Source: CAZUMW01 sp964621615 (GTDB taxonomy: Bacteria; Desulfobacterota; WTBG01; CAIYCZ01; CAIRTM01). Taken from it: a stretch of DNA of 64,000 bases. Position numbers and translations under genes: made by a program. Numbering within the stretch: the first letter of the stretch is position 1; each line of letters opens with the position of its first letter. The notes beneath the pieces were generated by a model, which was not told where the DNA came from, did not search any database, and worked only from the letters and a program-made list of their open reading frames with translations. The stretch is from contig CAZUMW010000003.1 in NCBI GenBank assembly GCA_964621615.1, forward strand, positions 1-64,000, in the 5' to 3' direction. This document shows positions 36,571 to 44,591 of this stretch, piece after piece.

Positions 36571-36914
36571 AAATCATATCTCTATAAAACAAAAGCAATT
36601 ATGAGCCATCGCTTGTGTGCTTTTGCTGAAACGCTGCTGCTTATTGTCTCTTTCGGGAAGCAAAGCCCTCGGCTTCCCTGACATGCGGTCGGAATCTTCG
36701 CTCCGCCCCGGCGAGATCTTCGACGGGCGAAGGCTTCACGTTAAGGGCCGTAGACATTGCAGCCGTGGAGTATCTGGTTCATCCTTCAGGCAATTGACTC
36801 ATATTCCTTCAGCGCTTTGCCGGCAACAGAAACACCGGAATCGCCGCTGAGTTCGGCGGCGATTCCGGATGTCCATGGCTTTCGATTATGGTACAATAAA
36901 AAGTTCCTTCGTCT
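36571..36914. other. Non-coding region with two strong hairpins
   Basis: No convincing large gene. GGGAAGC at 36655 pairs with GCTTCCC at 36672. CCGGAATCGCCGC at 36835 pairs perfectly with GCGGCGATTCCGG at 36856 (13-bp stem, eight-base loop), without a T-run. A short minus-strand reading frame of about 38 codons starting near 36762 (MSTALNVKPSPVEDL...) is readable but unassigned. This may be a degraded element. Confidence 0.4.
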
Positions 36915-38252
36915 CTAATGCTCATCTTCCAGATGGACATGCCTGCCGAGCGTAAACACCCACTGGAGAAACACCTCATTTGAGTCCTTGTCGTGATTGC
37001 GCTGCGTATTTTTAAACTGGAGGCGAAGCCGGTTGCTTTTTGTATAGTCGTGAGTCAGATAGGCAGAATATTCGGTTATGTGATCGCGTGAGCGCAGGGG
37101 TCGCTCAGCATAGTCGTAGCGCAGGCCGGCGATCCAGCGCGGGGCAAACGACCAGTCGAGAAAGCTGTAAAGGCCATATGAGCGCTCCCAGCTCGAGCCT
37201 TCTTCTATCTGGGCGGCGATAAGCTCGGACTGCCACCGGATGCGCCGGTGCGGATCGTCAAGCGGTCGCCACAGCACGGTCAGATCGCCTGCCTCATAAT
37301 AAAAGCGCGGCGAGTCGGAATCGTCTTCGAACCTGCCGGTAAGGCCGGACAGGCCCCAGCATACTTTCACCGATTCGGTTTCGGGAAGGGTGTTTGTCAG
37401 CCGGGCGACATATACAAGATCGTCATAATCCTTCAGGCGCCGGTCATCATCCGCATCATCGTGATCGTGCAGGACGAGGTCGTCATCATGGCCGTGGTGA
37501 TGCCGGTTCCCGTTAAGCATCTGCAGGGTATAGGTAAACGGAGTCCCCCACAGCGACGGGAATGTGCCGCCGATGCCCACGCCCTCATCGATATAGCCTT
37601 CATGCCCCAGATATTCGCGGTACATGAGCGGGTAGTCAACCTGGGGAAGCGCATGAGGATGGATGGTGTTCAGAAGTCCGAAGTTGACCCTGAAACGGCC
37701 AAGCTTTGCATCGGTGCCCAGCGGCAGCAGGTCGTATACATCAAGAAATCCCTCTTCAAGGCTCACATCGTCGTCGTGATACGCAAAGTTGAACACCGCC
37801 CGGGCGACGTTATCAATGGTGCCGGTAAAAGTCAGATCGACCCCCCGCAGATCGAACCGGTCATCATAGGTTCGCAGGTGATGGTCCTCGGAAAGATTTG
37901 CAACAAAGTCGCCCGTGACGCTGATATTGGGCTTAAGGCCGGACAGCAGCTCATGGAGATCGGCTGAATGACCATCCTCAGGCTTATTCATATCGTGTTC
38001 CTCGGATTGTGCAACGACATGGTCCCCGGATCCCGGTACAATTTCAGTCTGATGACCGCGAAGCCGCTCAATGGTTTTGCTTTGATCTTTTATAATATTT
38101 TTCAAATCGCCGACGAGTGATTTTAACTCCTGCATTTGTTTTTTCAGCGCTTCAACTTCTGCGCGGCTCGCATAATCCTGTGCCCATGCAGCAGTCGATG
38201 CGAAAAAAGCCAATAACAGACAAAATGTAGCTGCCGTGGCTGTCTTTTTCAT
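36915..38252 (-). CDS. Porin-like outer-membrane protein with His/Asp-rich loop
   Basis: About 445 residues from ATG 38252, which has AAGGAG upstream. Signal peptide ends near TAAWA. Next comes a coiled coil (EVEALKKQMQELKSLVGDLK) as in trimeric porins, then a barrel with alternating aromatic strands. A predicted loop is extremely rich in His and Asp (NRHHHGHDDDLVLHDHDDAD), and the end is LGRHVHLEDEH. This composition suits binding a transition metal such as zinc, copper or nickel at the cell surface; that is inference. The last residue is His, not the usual Phe. A small Cys/His-rich membrane protein precedes it 49 bases upstream. Confidence 0.78.
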   Translation of the reverse strand: MKKTATAATFCLLLAFFASTAAWAQDYASRAEVEALKKQMQELKSLVGDLKNIIKDQSKTIERLRGHQTEIVPGSGDHVVAQSEEHDMNKPEDGHSADLHELLSGLKPNISVTGDFVANLSEDHHLRTYDDRFDLRGVDLTFTGTIDNVARAVFNFAYHDDDVSLEEGFLDVYDLLPLGTDAKLGRFRVNFGLLNTIHPHALPQVDYPLMYREYLGHEGYIDEGVGIGGTFPSLWGTPFTYTLQMLNGNRHHHGHDDDLVLHDHDDADDDRRLKDYDDLVYVARLTNTLPETESVKVCWGLSGLTGRFEDDSDSPRFYYEAGDLTVLWRPLDDPHRRIRWQSELIAAQIEEGSSWERSYGLYSFLDWSFAPRWIAGLRYDYAERPLRSRDHITEYSAYLTHDYTKSNRLRLQFKNTQRNHDKDSNEVFLQWVFTLGRHVHLEDEH

Positions 38253-38301
38253 GTTCGGTCTCCTTAGCAAACAAATAGTCAATTTTTGTGAGGGATATGT
38301 T

Positions 38302-38652
38302 TTAGACTATGGGGAATATATTTTTTGGAGGTGCCCGGGCAAAAAGGCCAGTGTAGCGTGTGTTTTTATGTATCCTGGAGGCAGTGGCGATGAGGATAAT
38401 GGATCGACTGCCGGGAATGACCGCAGTCATGCATGGGCAGGGAAGGGTGGCCGGTGCGTGCGGGCCTGCTGTTTTATCTCTGAACAGCTTGCCGTCTTTT
38501 ATGCATTTGCACGCGGCGCTGTGCTCAAGCCCGTGTGCTTTGTGGCTGCAGGCTATGTGCACCATCGGCGCAAACAGCCCGGTGCCGGCAAAGAGGGCCA
38601 GGACGAAAAAAAGGTAGGCTATTGAATAAAAATAAGAATCGGTTCGCTTCAT
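38302..38652 (-). CDS. Small membrane protein with Cys/His-rich tail
   Basis: About 116 residues. One hydrophobic segment (YSIAYLFFVLALFAGTGLF) is followed by HIACSHKAHGLEHSAACKC and, later, LPCPC. The Cys/His content and its place just before the His-rich porin gene suggest metal handling. No ribosome site is obvious before the ATG at 38652, and the C-terminal third is weakly protein-like, so this may be shorter or not translated. Confidence 0.45.
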   Translation of the reverse strand: MKRTDSYFYSIAYLFFVLALFAGTGLFAPMVHIACSHKAHGLEHSAACKCIKDGKLFRDKTAGPHAPATLPCPCMTAVIPGSRSIILIATASRIHKNTRYTGLFARAPPKNIFPIV

Positions 38653-38882
38653 GGGTAGAAAATTGCCGCTTCTATTGAAGCTCTCATAATACCACAATCC
38701 CCAGATAAAAAAACAGTTTATTAGCGGGCAGGAGTTTTTACAAAAAAACGGCAAAATTGCGTATAGTCAGTAATGACAAGTATTGTGGTAGTAGTACCCG
38801 GCAAGGCATTCAATTATGTATTGATATTCCAAATTATTTTTGTAAACACCATAATTTTTATTGATTTTACTTTGTTTTTTAA

Positions 38883-38911
38883 TTGACATATGTGGACCAT
38901 TGTTATATAAA
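38883..38911 (+). promoter_or_regulatory. Consensus sigma-70 promoter of metK
   Basis: TTGACA at 38883-38888, a 17-base spacer and TATAAA at 38906-38911: near-perfect housekeeping promoter, 56 bases before the metK ATG. No SAM-type riboswitch fits in the short leader. Confidence 0.85.
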
Positions 38912-38966
38912 GATATGATACGCTAACGTCAGACGAGCAAACAGCAGATGAGGAGGAAAACAGTAT

Positions 38967-40130
38967 ATGTCGATGAAAAATTATTTGTTTACATCCGAGT
39001 CGATTACGGAAGGCCATCCGGATAAAATTGCAGACCGGATTTCGGACTCCGTGCTCGATGCAATTATTGGGCAGGACAAGAATTGCCGGGTCGCCTGTGA
39101 AACGCTGGTAACAACAGGGCTGGCGCTTATTGCCGGTGAAATAAGCACGGACTGCTATGTGCATCTGCCTGACATAGTGCGCAACGCCATTAAGGAAATC
39201 GGCTATGATGATGCGTCAATGGGCTTTGACTGGGAAACCTGTGCCGTTATGAATTCTCTTGACAAGCAGTCGCCGGATATCGCGATGGGCGTGGATGAGT
39301 ACACCGGTCATGAGCAGGGTGCAGGCGACCAGGGGCTTATGTTCGGCTTTGCCTGTGATGAGACCCCGGAGCTTATGCCCATGCCGATTCAGTTTGCCCA
39401 CGGCCTTACCAAGCGCCTGGCCTTTGTCAGAAAAAACAACATCCTTGATTTTCTCCGGCCTGACGGGAAATCACAGGTGACCATTGAGTATGATAACAAA
39501 AAGCCGGTACGTGTTGATGCCGTGGTTATCGCTACACAGCATACCCCTGAGGTAAAAGACAAAGCCCTTAAGGAAGGAATTATCGAAGAGGTTATTAAAA
39601 AGGTTATTCCTGAAGGCATGATGGATGACAATACCAAGTTTCATATTAACGCAACCGGACGCTTTGTCGTGGGCGGCCCGCAGGGTGACTGCGGCCTTAC
39701 CGGACGCAAGATTATCTGTGATACCTATGGCGGTCAGGGAAGCCATGGCGGCGGTGCCTTTTCAGGCAAGGATCCCTCCAAAGTCGACCGGTCGGCATCA
39801 TATATGGCCCGCTATGTTGCCAAGAACATAGTCGCCGCTGAGCTGGCAACGCACTGTGAGGTGCAGCTGTCCTATGCAATCGGTGTTGCCACCCCGGTGT
39901 CTATCATGATCAATACGTTCGGTACAAGCAAGATTTCGCCCGACAGAATTGCCGAAATCATCAACGAGGTATTTGATTTCCGGCCGGCTCAGATTATCAA
40001 GAAGCTCAGGCTGCTGCGGCCGATTTATACCAAGACATCATCATACGGTCATTTTGGCCGCACTGATGAGGATTTTTCCTGGGAAAAAATCGATATGGCT
40101 GAAGCTATTCGCGAAAAAGCCGGTATATAA
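38967..40130 (+). CDS. metK: S-adenosylmethionine synthetase
   Basis: Makes S-adenosylmethionine from methionine and ATP. 387 residues, standard length. All signature segments are present: FTSESITEGHPDKIADRISD near the N-terminus, GAGDQGLMFGFACDETPE in the middle, and GGGAFSGKDPSKVDRSA in the C-terminal half. Acidic metal ligands and the lysine pair expected for catalysis sit within these. The start has GAGGAGG ten bases upstream; a second ATG two codons later is possible. It has its own consensus promoter and a terminator, so it is monocistronic. Confidence 0.97.
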   Translation: MSMKNYLFTSESITEGHPDKIADRISDSVLDAIIGQDKNCRVACETLVTTGLALIAGEISTDCYVHLPDIVRNAIKEIGYDDASMGFDWETCAVMNSLDKQSPDIAMGVDEYTGHEQGAGDQGLMFGFACDETPELMPMPIQFAHGLTKRLAFVRKNNILDFLRPDGKSQVTIEYDNKKPVRVDAVVIATQHTPEVKDKALKEGIIEEVIKKVIPEGMMDDNTKFHINATGRFVVGGPQGDCGLTGRKIICDTYGGQGSHGGGAFSGKDPSKVDRSASYMARYVAKNIVAAELATHCEVQLSYAIGVATPVSIMINTFGTSKISPDRIAEIINEVFDFRPAQIIKKLRLLRPIYTKTSSYGHFGRTDEDFSWEKIDMAEAIREKAGI

Positions 40131-40157
40131 GTTTCTGGATATATGTTTTGACATTAC

Positions 40158-40194
40158 AAAGGGGTTTGGGTTTTTGCTCAAACCCCTTTTTTTA
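40158..40194 (+). terminator. Rho-independent terminator of metK
   Basis: AAAGGGGTTTG pairs with CAAACCCCTTT across a ten-base loop and continues into a T-run, 27 bases after the metK stop. Confidence 0.9.
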
Positions 40195-40210
40195 TAGGTG
40201 AATAGCGGAT

Positions 40211-40236
40211 CATTAAATTATTTTGGACACCAGTGA
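40211..40236. repeat. Inverted end of the MITE-like repeat, head-to-head with copy B
   Basis: The strand-complement of this 26-base stretch begins TCACTGGTGTCCAAAATAAT, matching the start of copy B at 40261. The two ends face each other across about 24 bases. It implies a lost or deleted neighbour element or a compound insertion. Confidence 0.65.
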
Positions 40237-40266
40237 CGTATGGTATATCATAATTGAGGTTCACTG

Positions 40267-40539
40267 GTGTCCAAAATAATGTAACGAAGCCGGTTCGGGC
40301 GGGTCTCTGCGCAGCAGCCGCCATATGAAACCTCACTTCATGGACGGCCCGATACCGCTCACTGTACTTATGAACGGGCATTTTGCAGGGATTGTTGCAA
40401 ACAGCAACTTCCTCCGGGCCGTGTATCTGCTGAAATGTAACGGTACATGCCGCTGCATAACCTCTTTACGTGTTGCGGGGGCTTTGCAGAGCCCCGTCCG
40501 AACCGGCTTTTGTTTAATGCTTTAATTTATTTTCGACAC
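40267..40539. mobile_element. MITE-like non-coding repeat, copy B (273 bp)
   Basis: Same layout as copy A at 17375-17649. Left end GTGTCCAAAATAATG; inner inverted repeat AAGCCGGTTCGGGCGGGTCT at 40287 with its complement ending GAACCGGCTT at 40509; right end TTATTTTCGACAC, with one base changed from the usual TTTTGGACAC. Core blocks CCTCACTTCATGG, TTGCAGGGATTGT and ATGCCGCTGCATAACCTC are conserved between copies. It lies in the gap between metK and asnB and encodes no protein. Confidence 0.82.
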
Positions 40540-40631
40540 GTTTGATTGCGGTTATATAGTTAACAATTTCAATCCGTGGCGCGCGCTGTCTGACAGTTTT
40601 CAGCTGCACTGCCACATACGGTTTCGGATTA

Positions 40632-42542
40632 ATGTGCGGCATTTGCGGAAAAATTTATTATGACCGGTCCCGGCCGGCCGAGGCTGAAGTCATTGAGCGC
40701 ATGGTTGATGCGCTTCGCCATCGCGGCCCCGATGACAGGGGAGCGTATGTGCAGGGAAACGTCGGTCTCGGGCACTCGCGGCTCAGCATAATCGACCTTT
40801 CTGCTGCGGGCCGGCAGCCCATGGCAAACGAGGATCAAACTGTGCGGCTTGTCTGCAACGGGGAAATTTACAATTACCGGGAGCTGCGCGCTGATTTGAC
40901 CAGCCGTGGTCATGTGTTCTCTTCGCATACGGATACGGAGGTAATTATCCACCTGTATGAAGAAAAGGGCATTGAGTGTGTGGGGCAGCTTAGAGGGATG
41001 TTTGCCTTCGCCCTGTGGGATTCCCGTCTGCAGCGGCTGATGCTTGCCCGGGACCGGGCGGGCCAGAAGCCCTTACTGTATGCTGAGGCTGCTGATGCTT
41101 TTGTTTTTGCTTCAGAGCTGAAGGCCGTGCTGCAGGATCCCGCTCTTGGGGCAGAGCTGAACCATGAAGCCGTACACCACTATTTGACCTACCAATACAT
41201 CCCCGGATCCATGAGCATTTACAAAGGAATCAAGAAAGTGCCGCCCGCACATGTGCTTGTCTGTGAAAAGGGCAGGACCTCGCTTTCCCGGTACTGGGAT
41301 CTGTCTTATAGTGCTAAGCTCCGGTGTGCCTCCGATGAAGCATATGCCGAAAAGCTGCGCGAGGTTTTCGGGGAAGCCGTCAGGCTCAGGCTTAGAAGCG
41401 ATGTGCCGCTGGGGGCTTTTTTGAGCGGGGGGCTTGACTCGAGCGCTGTGGTTGCGGCCATGAGCGGCTATATGGACAGGCCGGTTAAGACATTTTCCAT
41501 TGGATTTGAAGACGGTGATTATGACGAGCTGGCGTTTGCCAGAGCTGTTGCCGATCGCTACCGGACCGAGCATACAGAGTTTGTGGTGAAGCCTGATGCG
41601 ATCGCCATACTGCCCGAAATTATCCGGTGCTATGATGAGCCGTTTGCCGATCCCTCTGCCATACCGACCTATTATGTTTCACAGCTCACACGTCAGCATG
41701 TTACGGTTGCGCTGAACGGAGACGGCGGCGACGAGTCCTTTGCGGGATATGAGCGCTATCTCGCAAACACGCTTGCCGCTGCGTATGCGCGCCTTCCGCG
41801 AATCATTCGAGAGCACGTGATCAGGCCCGCAGTCAATATGCTTCCCTACCGCGAATACCGGTGGAGCGTCATCAGGCGCCTTAAGCGGTTTATTAACGGG
41901 GTGTGCGATGACCCTGCAGAGCGCTATGTTCAGTGGCTGTGCTATTTCACCCCGGAAATGAAGGATGCGCTTTACACCTCTGATTTTATCCAGCAGACGG
42001 CAGGAAGCGACTCGGTCAGGCTGCTTGCCGATATATTCAACCATGCCCCTGCAGAAAGCCTGCTTGAAAAGAGCCTGTATGCGGATGTGATGCTGTACCT
42101 GCCCGGAGATCTTCTGGTGAAGGTTGATATCGCCAGCATGGCACACAGCCTTGAGGCGCGCTCGCCGTTTCTGGACCATAAGGTGATGGAGTTTGCAGCA
42201 TCCCTGCCTCCGCATCAGAAGCTGCGCGGCACGCAGACAAAATATCTGCTCAAAAAATCGTTTGCAGATATGCTGCCGCCGGACATACTGTACCGGAAAA
42301 AAATGGGGTTCGGCGTCCCGCTGCACCGGTGGTTTCAGCATGAGCTGAAGCAGGCGGTCTATGATGTTCTGCTGGACAGCCGCACCACCCGTCGCGGCTT
42401 TTTCCGGAAAGACTATGTGCAGGCCCTGCTTGATGAGCACGTGCAGCGCAAAGCCGATCACAGCTACCGCATCTGGGCGCTGTTTTATTTTGAGCTGTGG
42501 CAGCGGATGCATATAGATAAAAGCGATGTGCTTGGGATATAA
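40632..42542 (+). CDS. asnB: Glutamine-hydrolysing asparagine synthetase
   Basis: 636 residues, standard for class II asparagine synthetases. Starts MCGICGKIYYD: Cys2 is the glutaminase nucleophile, so the start is fixed. The N-terminal glutaminase domain has RLSIIDLSAAGRQPM and LVCNGEIYNYRELR. The C-terminal synthetase has the ATP pyrophosphatase loop LSGGLDSSAVVAAMSG, and ALNGDGGDESFAGYERY and EARSPFLDHKVMEFAASLP. Members of this family also serve in polysaccharide or secondary-metabolite clusters, but no such genes are nearby. No clear ribosome site precedes the ATG; a MITE copy lies just upstream. Confidence 0.95.
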   Translation: MCGICGKIYYDRSRPAEAEVIERMVDALRHRGPDDRGAYVQGNVGLGHSRLSIIDLSAAGRQPMANEDQTVRLVCNGEIYNYRELRADLTSRGHVFSSHTDTEVIIHLYEEKGIECVGQLRGMFAFALWDSRLQRLMLARDRAGQKPLLYAEAADAFVFASELKAVLQDPALGAELNHEAVHHYLTYQYIPGSMSIYKGIKKVPPAHVLVCEKGRTSLSRYWDLSYSAKLRCASDEAYAEKLREVFGEAVRLRLRSDVPLGAFLSGGLDSSAVVAAMSGYMDRPVKTFSIGFEDGDYDELAFARAVADRYRTEHTEFVVKPDAIAILPEIIRCYDEPFADPSAIPTYYVSQLTRQHVTVALNGDGGDESFAGYERYLANTLAAAYARLPRIIREHVIRPAVNMLPYREYRWSVIRRLKRFINGVCDDPAERYVQWLCYFTPEMKDALYTSDFIQQTAGSDSVRLLADIFNHAPAESLLEKSLYADVMLYLPGDLLVKVDIASMAHSLEARSPFLDHKVMEFAASLPPHQKLRGTQTKYLLKKSFADMLPPDILYRKKMGFGVPLHRWFQHELKQAVYDVLLDSRTTRRGFFRKDYVQALLDEHVQRKADHSYRIWALFYFELWQRMHIDKSDVLGI

Positions 42543-42666
42543 GCAGGCGTCAATACCCGGCGTGATAATACGCACAGAAGCATCTGGATAGCCAAAACCG
42601 GGATATTTTTAATCGGGACCACTGGAAACATACCCTCTCAATCACTATAGTGTCAACAGATACCGT

Positions 42667-43083
42667 ATGAAACCCTATGAGCTTTTGGACCACACAGCCG
42701 ACCTGGGCCTGCGTATTTACGGCGCATCCTGCGCCGAATTGTTCCAGAACGCAGGCCGGGCACTTTTCGATGTGATAACCGGCATCGACCGTGTCCGACC
42801 GATGGACACGAAGCGTTTTTCGGTTGAGGCCGCATATGCTGATGAGCTCCTGGTTGCCTGGCTGGGCAGGCTTTTATATGTGTTTGATACAGAACTTATG
42901 GTGTTTTCCCGCTTCAGGCTGATATCCTTTCGGGAAACAGCGCTTGTTGCCGAGGCTGCGGGCGAGCAGCTCGATGATCAGCGCCATGATATAAAAACCG
43001 AGATCAAAGCGGTCACCTATCACGGCCTTCAGCTTGCCGAGCACAACGGCATCTGGGAAGCAACCGTGATACTGGATGTGTGA
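42667..43083 (+). CDS. Archease (RtcB activator)
   Basis: A 138-residue archease. LLDHTADLGLRIYGASCAEL is the family start, with the metal-binding Asp and His; YADELLVAWLGRLLYVFDTE and IKAVTYHGLQL follow, ending WEATVILDV. Archease speeds RtcB guanylylation and turnover. The rtcB gene begins 50 bases downstream, confirming the pairing. The protein has the usual length with no missing motif. Confidence 0.92.
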   Translation: MKPYELLDHTADLGLRIYGASCAELFQNAGRALFDVITGIDRVRPMDTKRFSVEAAYADELLVAWLGRLLYVFDTELMVFSRFRLISFRETALVAEAAGEQLDDQRHDIKTEIKAVTYHGLQLAEHNGIWEATVILDV

Positions 43084-43133
43084 GCGTCTGCACTATGAAG
43101 TGGGTATGTAAACAATAAGAGCGGACAGCATCG

Positions 43134-44570
43134 ATGCAGTTTGAAAAAATAGACGATTACCGGTGGCGTATACCGCGCCGGGAAAATATGAAAACGGACG
43201 GGCTCATATACGCCGATGCAGCAATGCTGGACGTGCTTTCAAAGGATCAGAGCCCGGTTCAGGTAGCCAATGTTGCCTGCCTTCCCGGCATTGTCGGCAG
43301 CTCGATGGCCATGCCTGACATTCACTGGGGCTATGGCTTTCCCATCGGCGGGGTTGCCGCTTTCGATCTGAAAGACGGCGTGGTTTCTCCAGGCGGTGTT
43401 GGCTATGATATCAATTGCGGAGTGCGTCTGTTCAGGACCGGCTTGTCGCGCGCCGATATAGCGCAAAATATGGCCGCCCTTGTTGACGGATTGTATGCAA
43501 ACATCCCCGCCGGTGTCGGGTCGAGGCGAAAGGATTTCACGCTGAAGCAAAAGGACTACAAGGACGTCCTGGTGAATGGAGCGCGCTGGGCGGCCCGAAA
43601 AGGTTTCGGCGAAGAAAGTGAGCCGGAGCATATTGAGGACGGCGGCCGCATTGCCGGTGCGGATCCGGATGCTGTTTCAGAAAGAGCGTTCGAGAGGGGC
43701 AGAACTCAGCTGGGTACGCTGGGGTCAGGAAACCATTTTGTGGAAATCGATTATGTTGATGCGGTGTATGACCGGGATTGTGCGGATACCCTGGGACTTT
43801 ACCCTGATGGCATTACGGTGACCATCCATACCGGGTCCCGGGGGTTTGGCTACCAGGTGTGTGATGATACAATAAAAAAAATGCTTGCGGCATCGCGAAA
43901 GTACGGCATTGAGCTTCCTGACCGTCAGCTGTGCTGCGCGCCGCTCAGCTCGCCCGAAGGCACGGCATATCTTGCAGCAATGGCCTGTGCCGCAAACTAT
44001 GCCTTCGCAAACAGGCAGATTATCGGCCATTGGGTTCGTGAGACTTTTGAGCGGGCGCTGTCCATATCCCCTGCAGCGCTTGGGATGCAGCTCGTGTACG
44101 ATGTGTGCCATAACATTGCAAAAATTGAAAATCATGTTGTCGGCGGGAAGCCTGTGCGTCTGTGCGTACACCGCAAGGGAGCAACCCGGGCATTCCCCCC
44201 CGGGCATTCCGCGGTGCCTGCAGACTACCAAAAGACCGGTCAGCCGGTGCTTATCCCCGGAGATATGGGACGGACCTCATACGTGCTGGTGGGAACCCAT
44301 CGGGCGCTTGAGGAAACATTCGGCAGCACCTGCCACGGGGCGGGCCGCATGCTGAGCAGAAATCAGGCAAAAAAAGCAGCACGCGGCAGATCCATAGCAC
44401 GGGAGCTGCAGGACCGGGGTATCTATGTCAGAGCTGCGGGCAGAGGAACGCTGGTTGAGGAAATGTCCGATGCGTACAAGGATGTGGAAAAAGTCGTTGA
44501 CGTTGTGCATGCTGCCGGCGTGGGGAAAAAGGTTGCGCGGCTGGTTCCGCTTGGGGTCATAAAGGGGTAA
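43134..44570 (+). CDS. rtcB: RNA-splicing ligase RtcB
   Basis: Joins RNA 2',3'-cyclic phosphate or 3'-phosphate ends to 5'-hydroxyl ends using GTP and manganese. 478 residues, full length. Visible motifs: PDIHWGYGFPIGGVAAFD, GGVGYDINCGVRL (metal Asp and Cys), LGTLGSGNHFVEI, HTGSRGFGYQ, IPGDMGRTSYVLVG and TCHGAGRMLSRNQAKK, the last containing the histidine that is guanylylated. The order and spacing are as in known RtcB. Bacterial archease-rtcB pairs act in RNA repair under stress; no RtcR regulator gene is adjacent. An Rsm22-like gene follows after 21 bases. Confidence 0.96.
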   Translation: MQFEKIDDYRWRIPRRENMKTDGLIYADAAMLDVLSKDQSPVQVANVACLPGIVGSSMAMPDIHWGYGFPIGGVAAFDLKDGVVSPGGVGYDINCGVRLFRTGLSRADIAQNMAALVDGLYANIPAGVGSRRKDFTLKQKDYKDVLVNGARWAARKGFGEESEPEHIEDGGRIAGADPDAVSERAFERGRTQLGTLGSGNHFVEIDYVDAVYDRDCADTLGLYPDGITVTIHTGSRGFGYQVCDDTIKKMLAASRKYGIELPDRQLCCAPLSSPEGTAYLAAMACAANYAFANRQIIGHWVRETFERALSISPAALGMQLVYDVCHNIAKIENHVVGGKPVRLCVHRKGATRAFPPGHSAVPADYQKTGQPVLIPGDMGRTSYVLVGTHRALEETFGSTCHGAGRMLSRNQAKKAARGRSIARELQDRGIYVRAAGRGTLVEEMSDAYKDVEKVVDVVHAAGVGKKVARLVPLGVIKG

Positions 44571-44591
44571 AATGGTTTTTTGGGGAAGCCG

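Noticed and set aside
37248..37967. A 239-codon plus-strand frame inside the His-rich porin gene
   Set aside because: The minus-strand gene has signal peptide, coiled coil, ribosome site and barrel pattern; the plus frame has none.
38912..38966. SAM riboswitch in front of metK
   Set aside because: The leader from the predicted promoter is only about 50 bases, too short for known SAM riboswitches.
40201..40540. Possible small RNA gene between metK and asnB
   Set aside because: The structured sequence is shared with 17375-17649 and is better explained as a mobile repeat; no promoter specific to it was seen.
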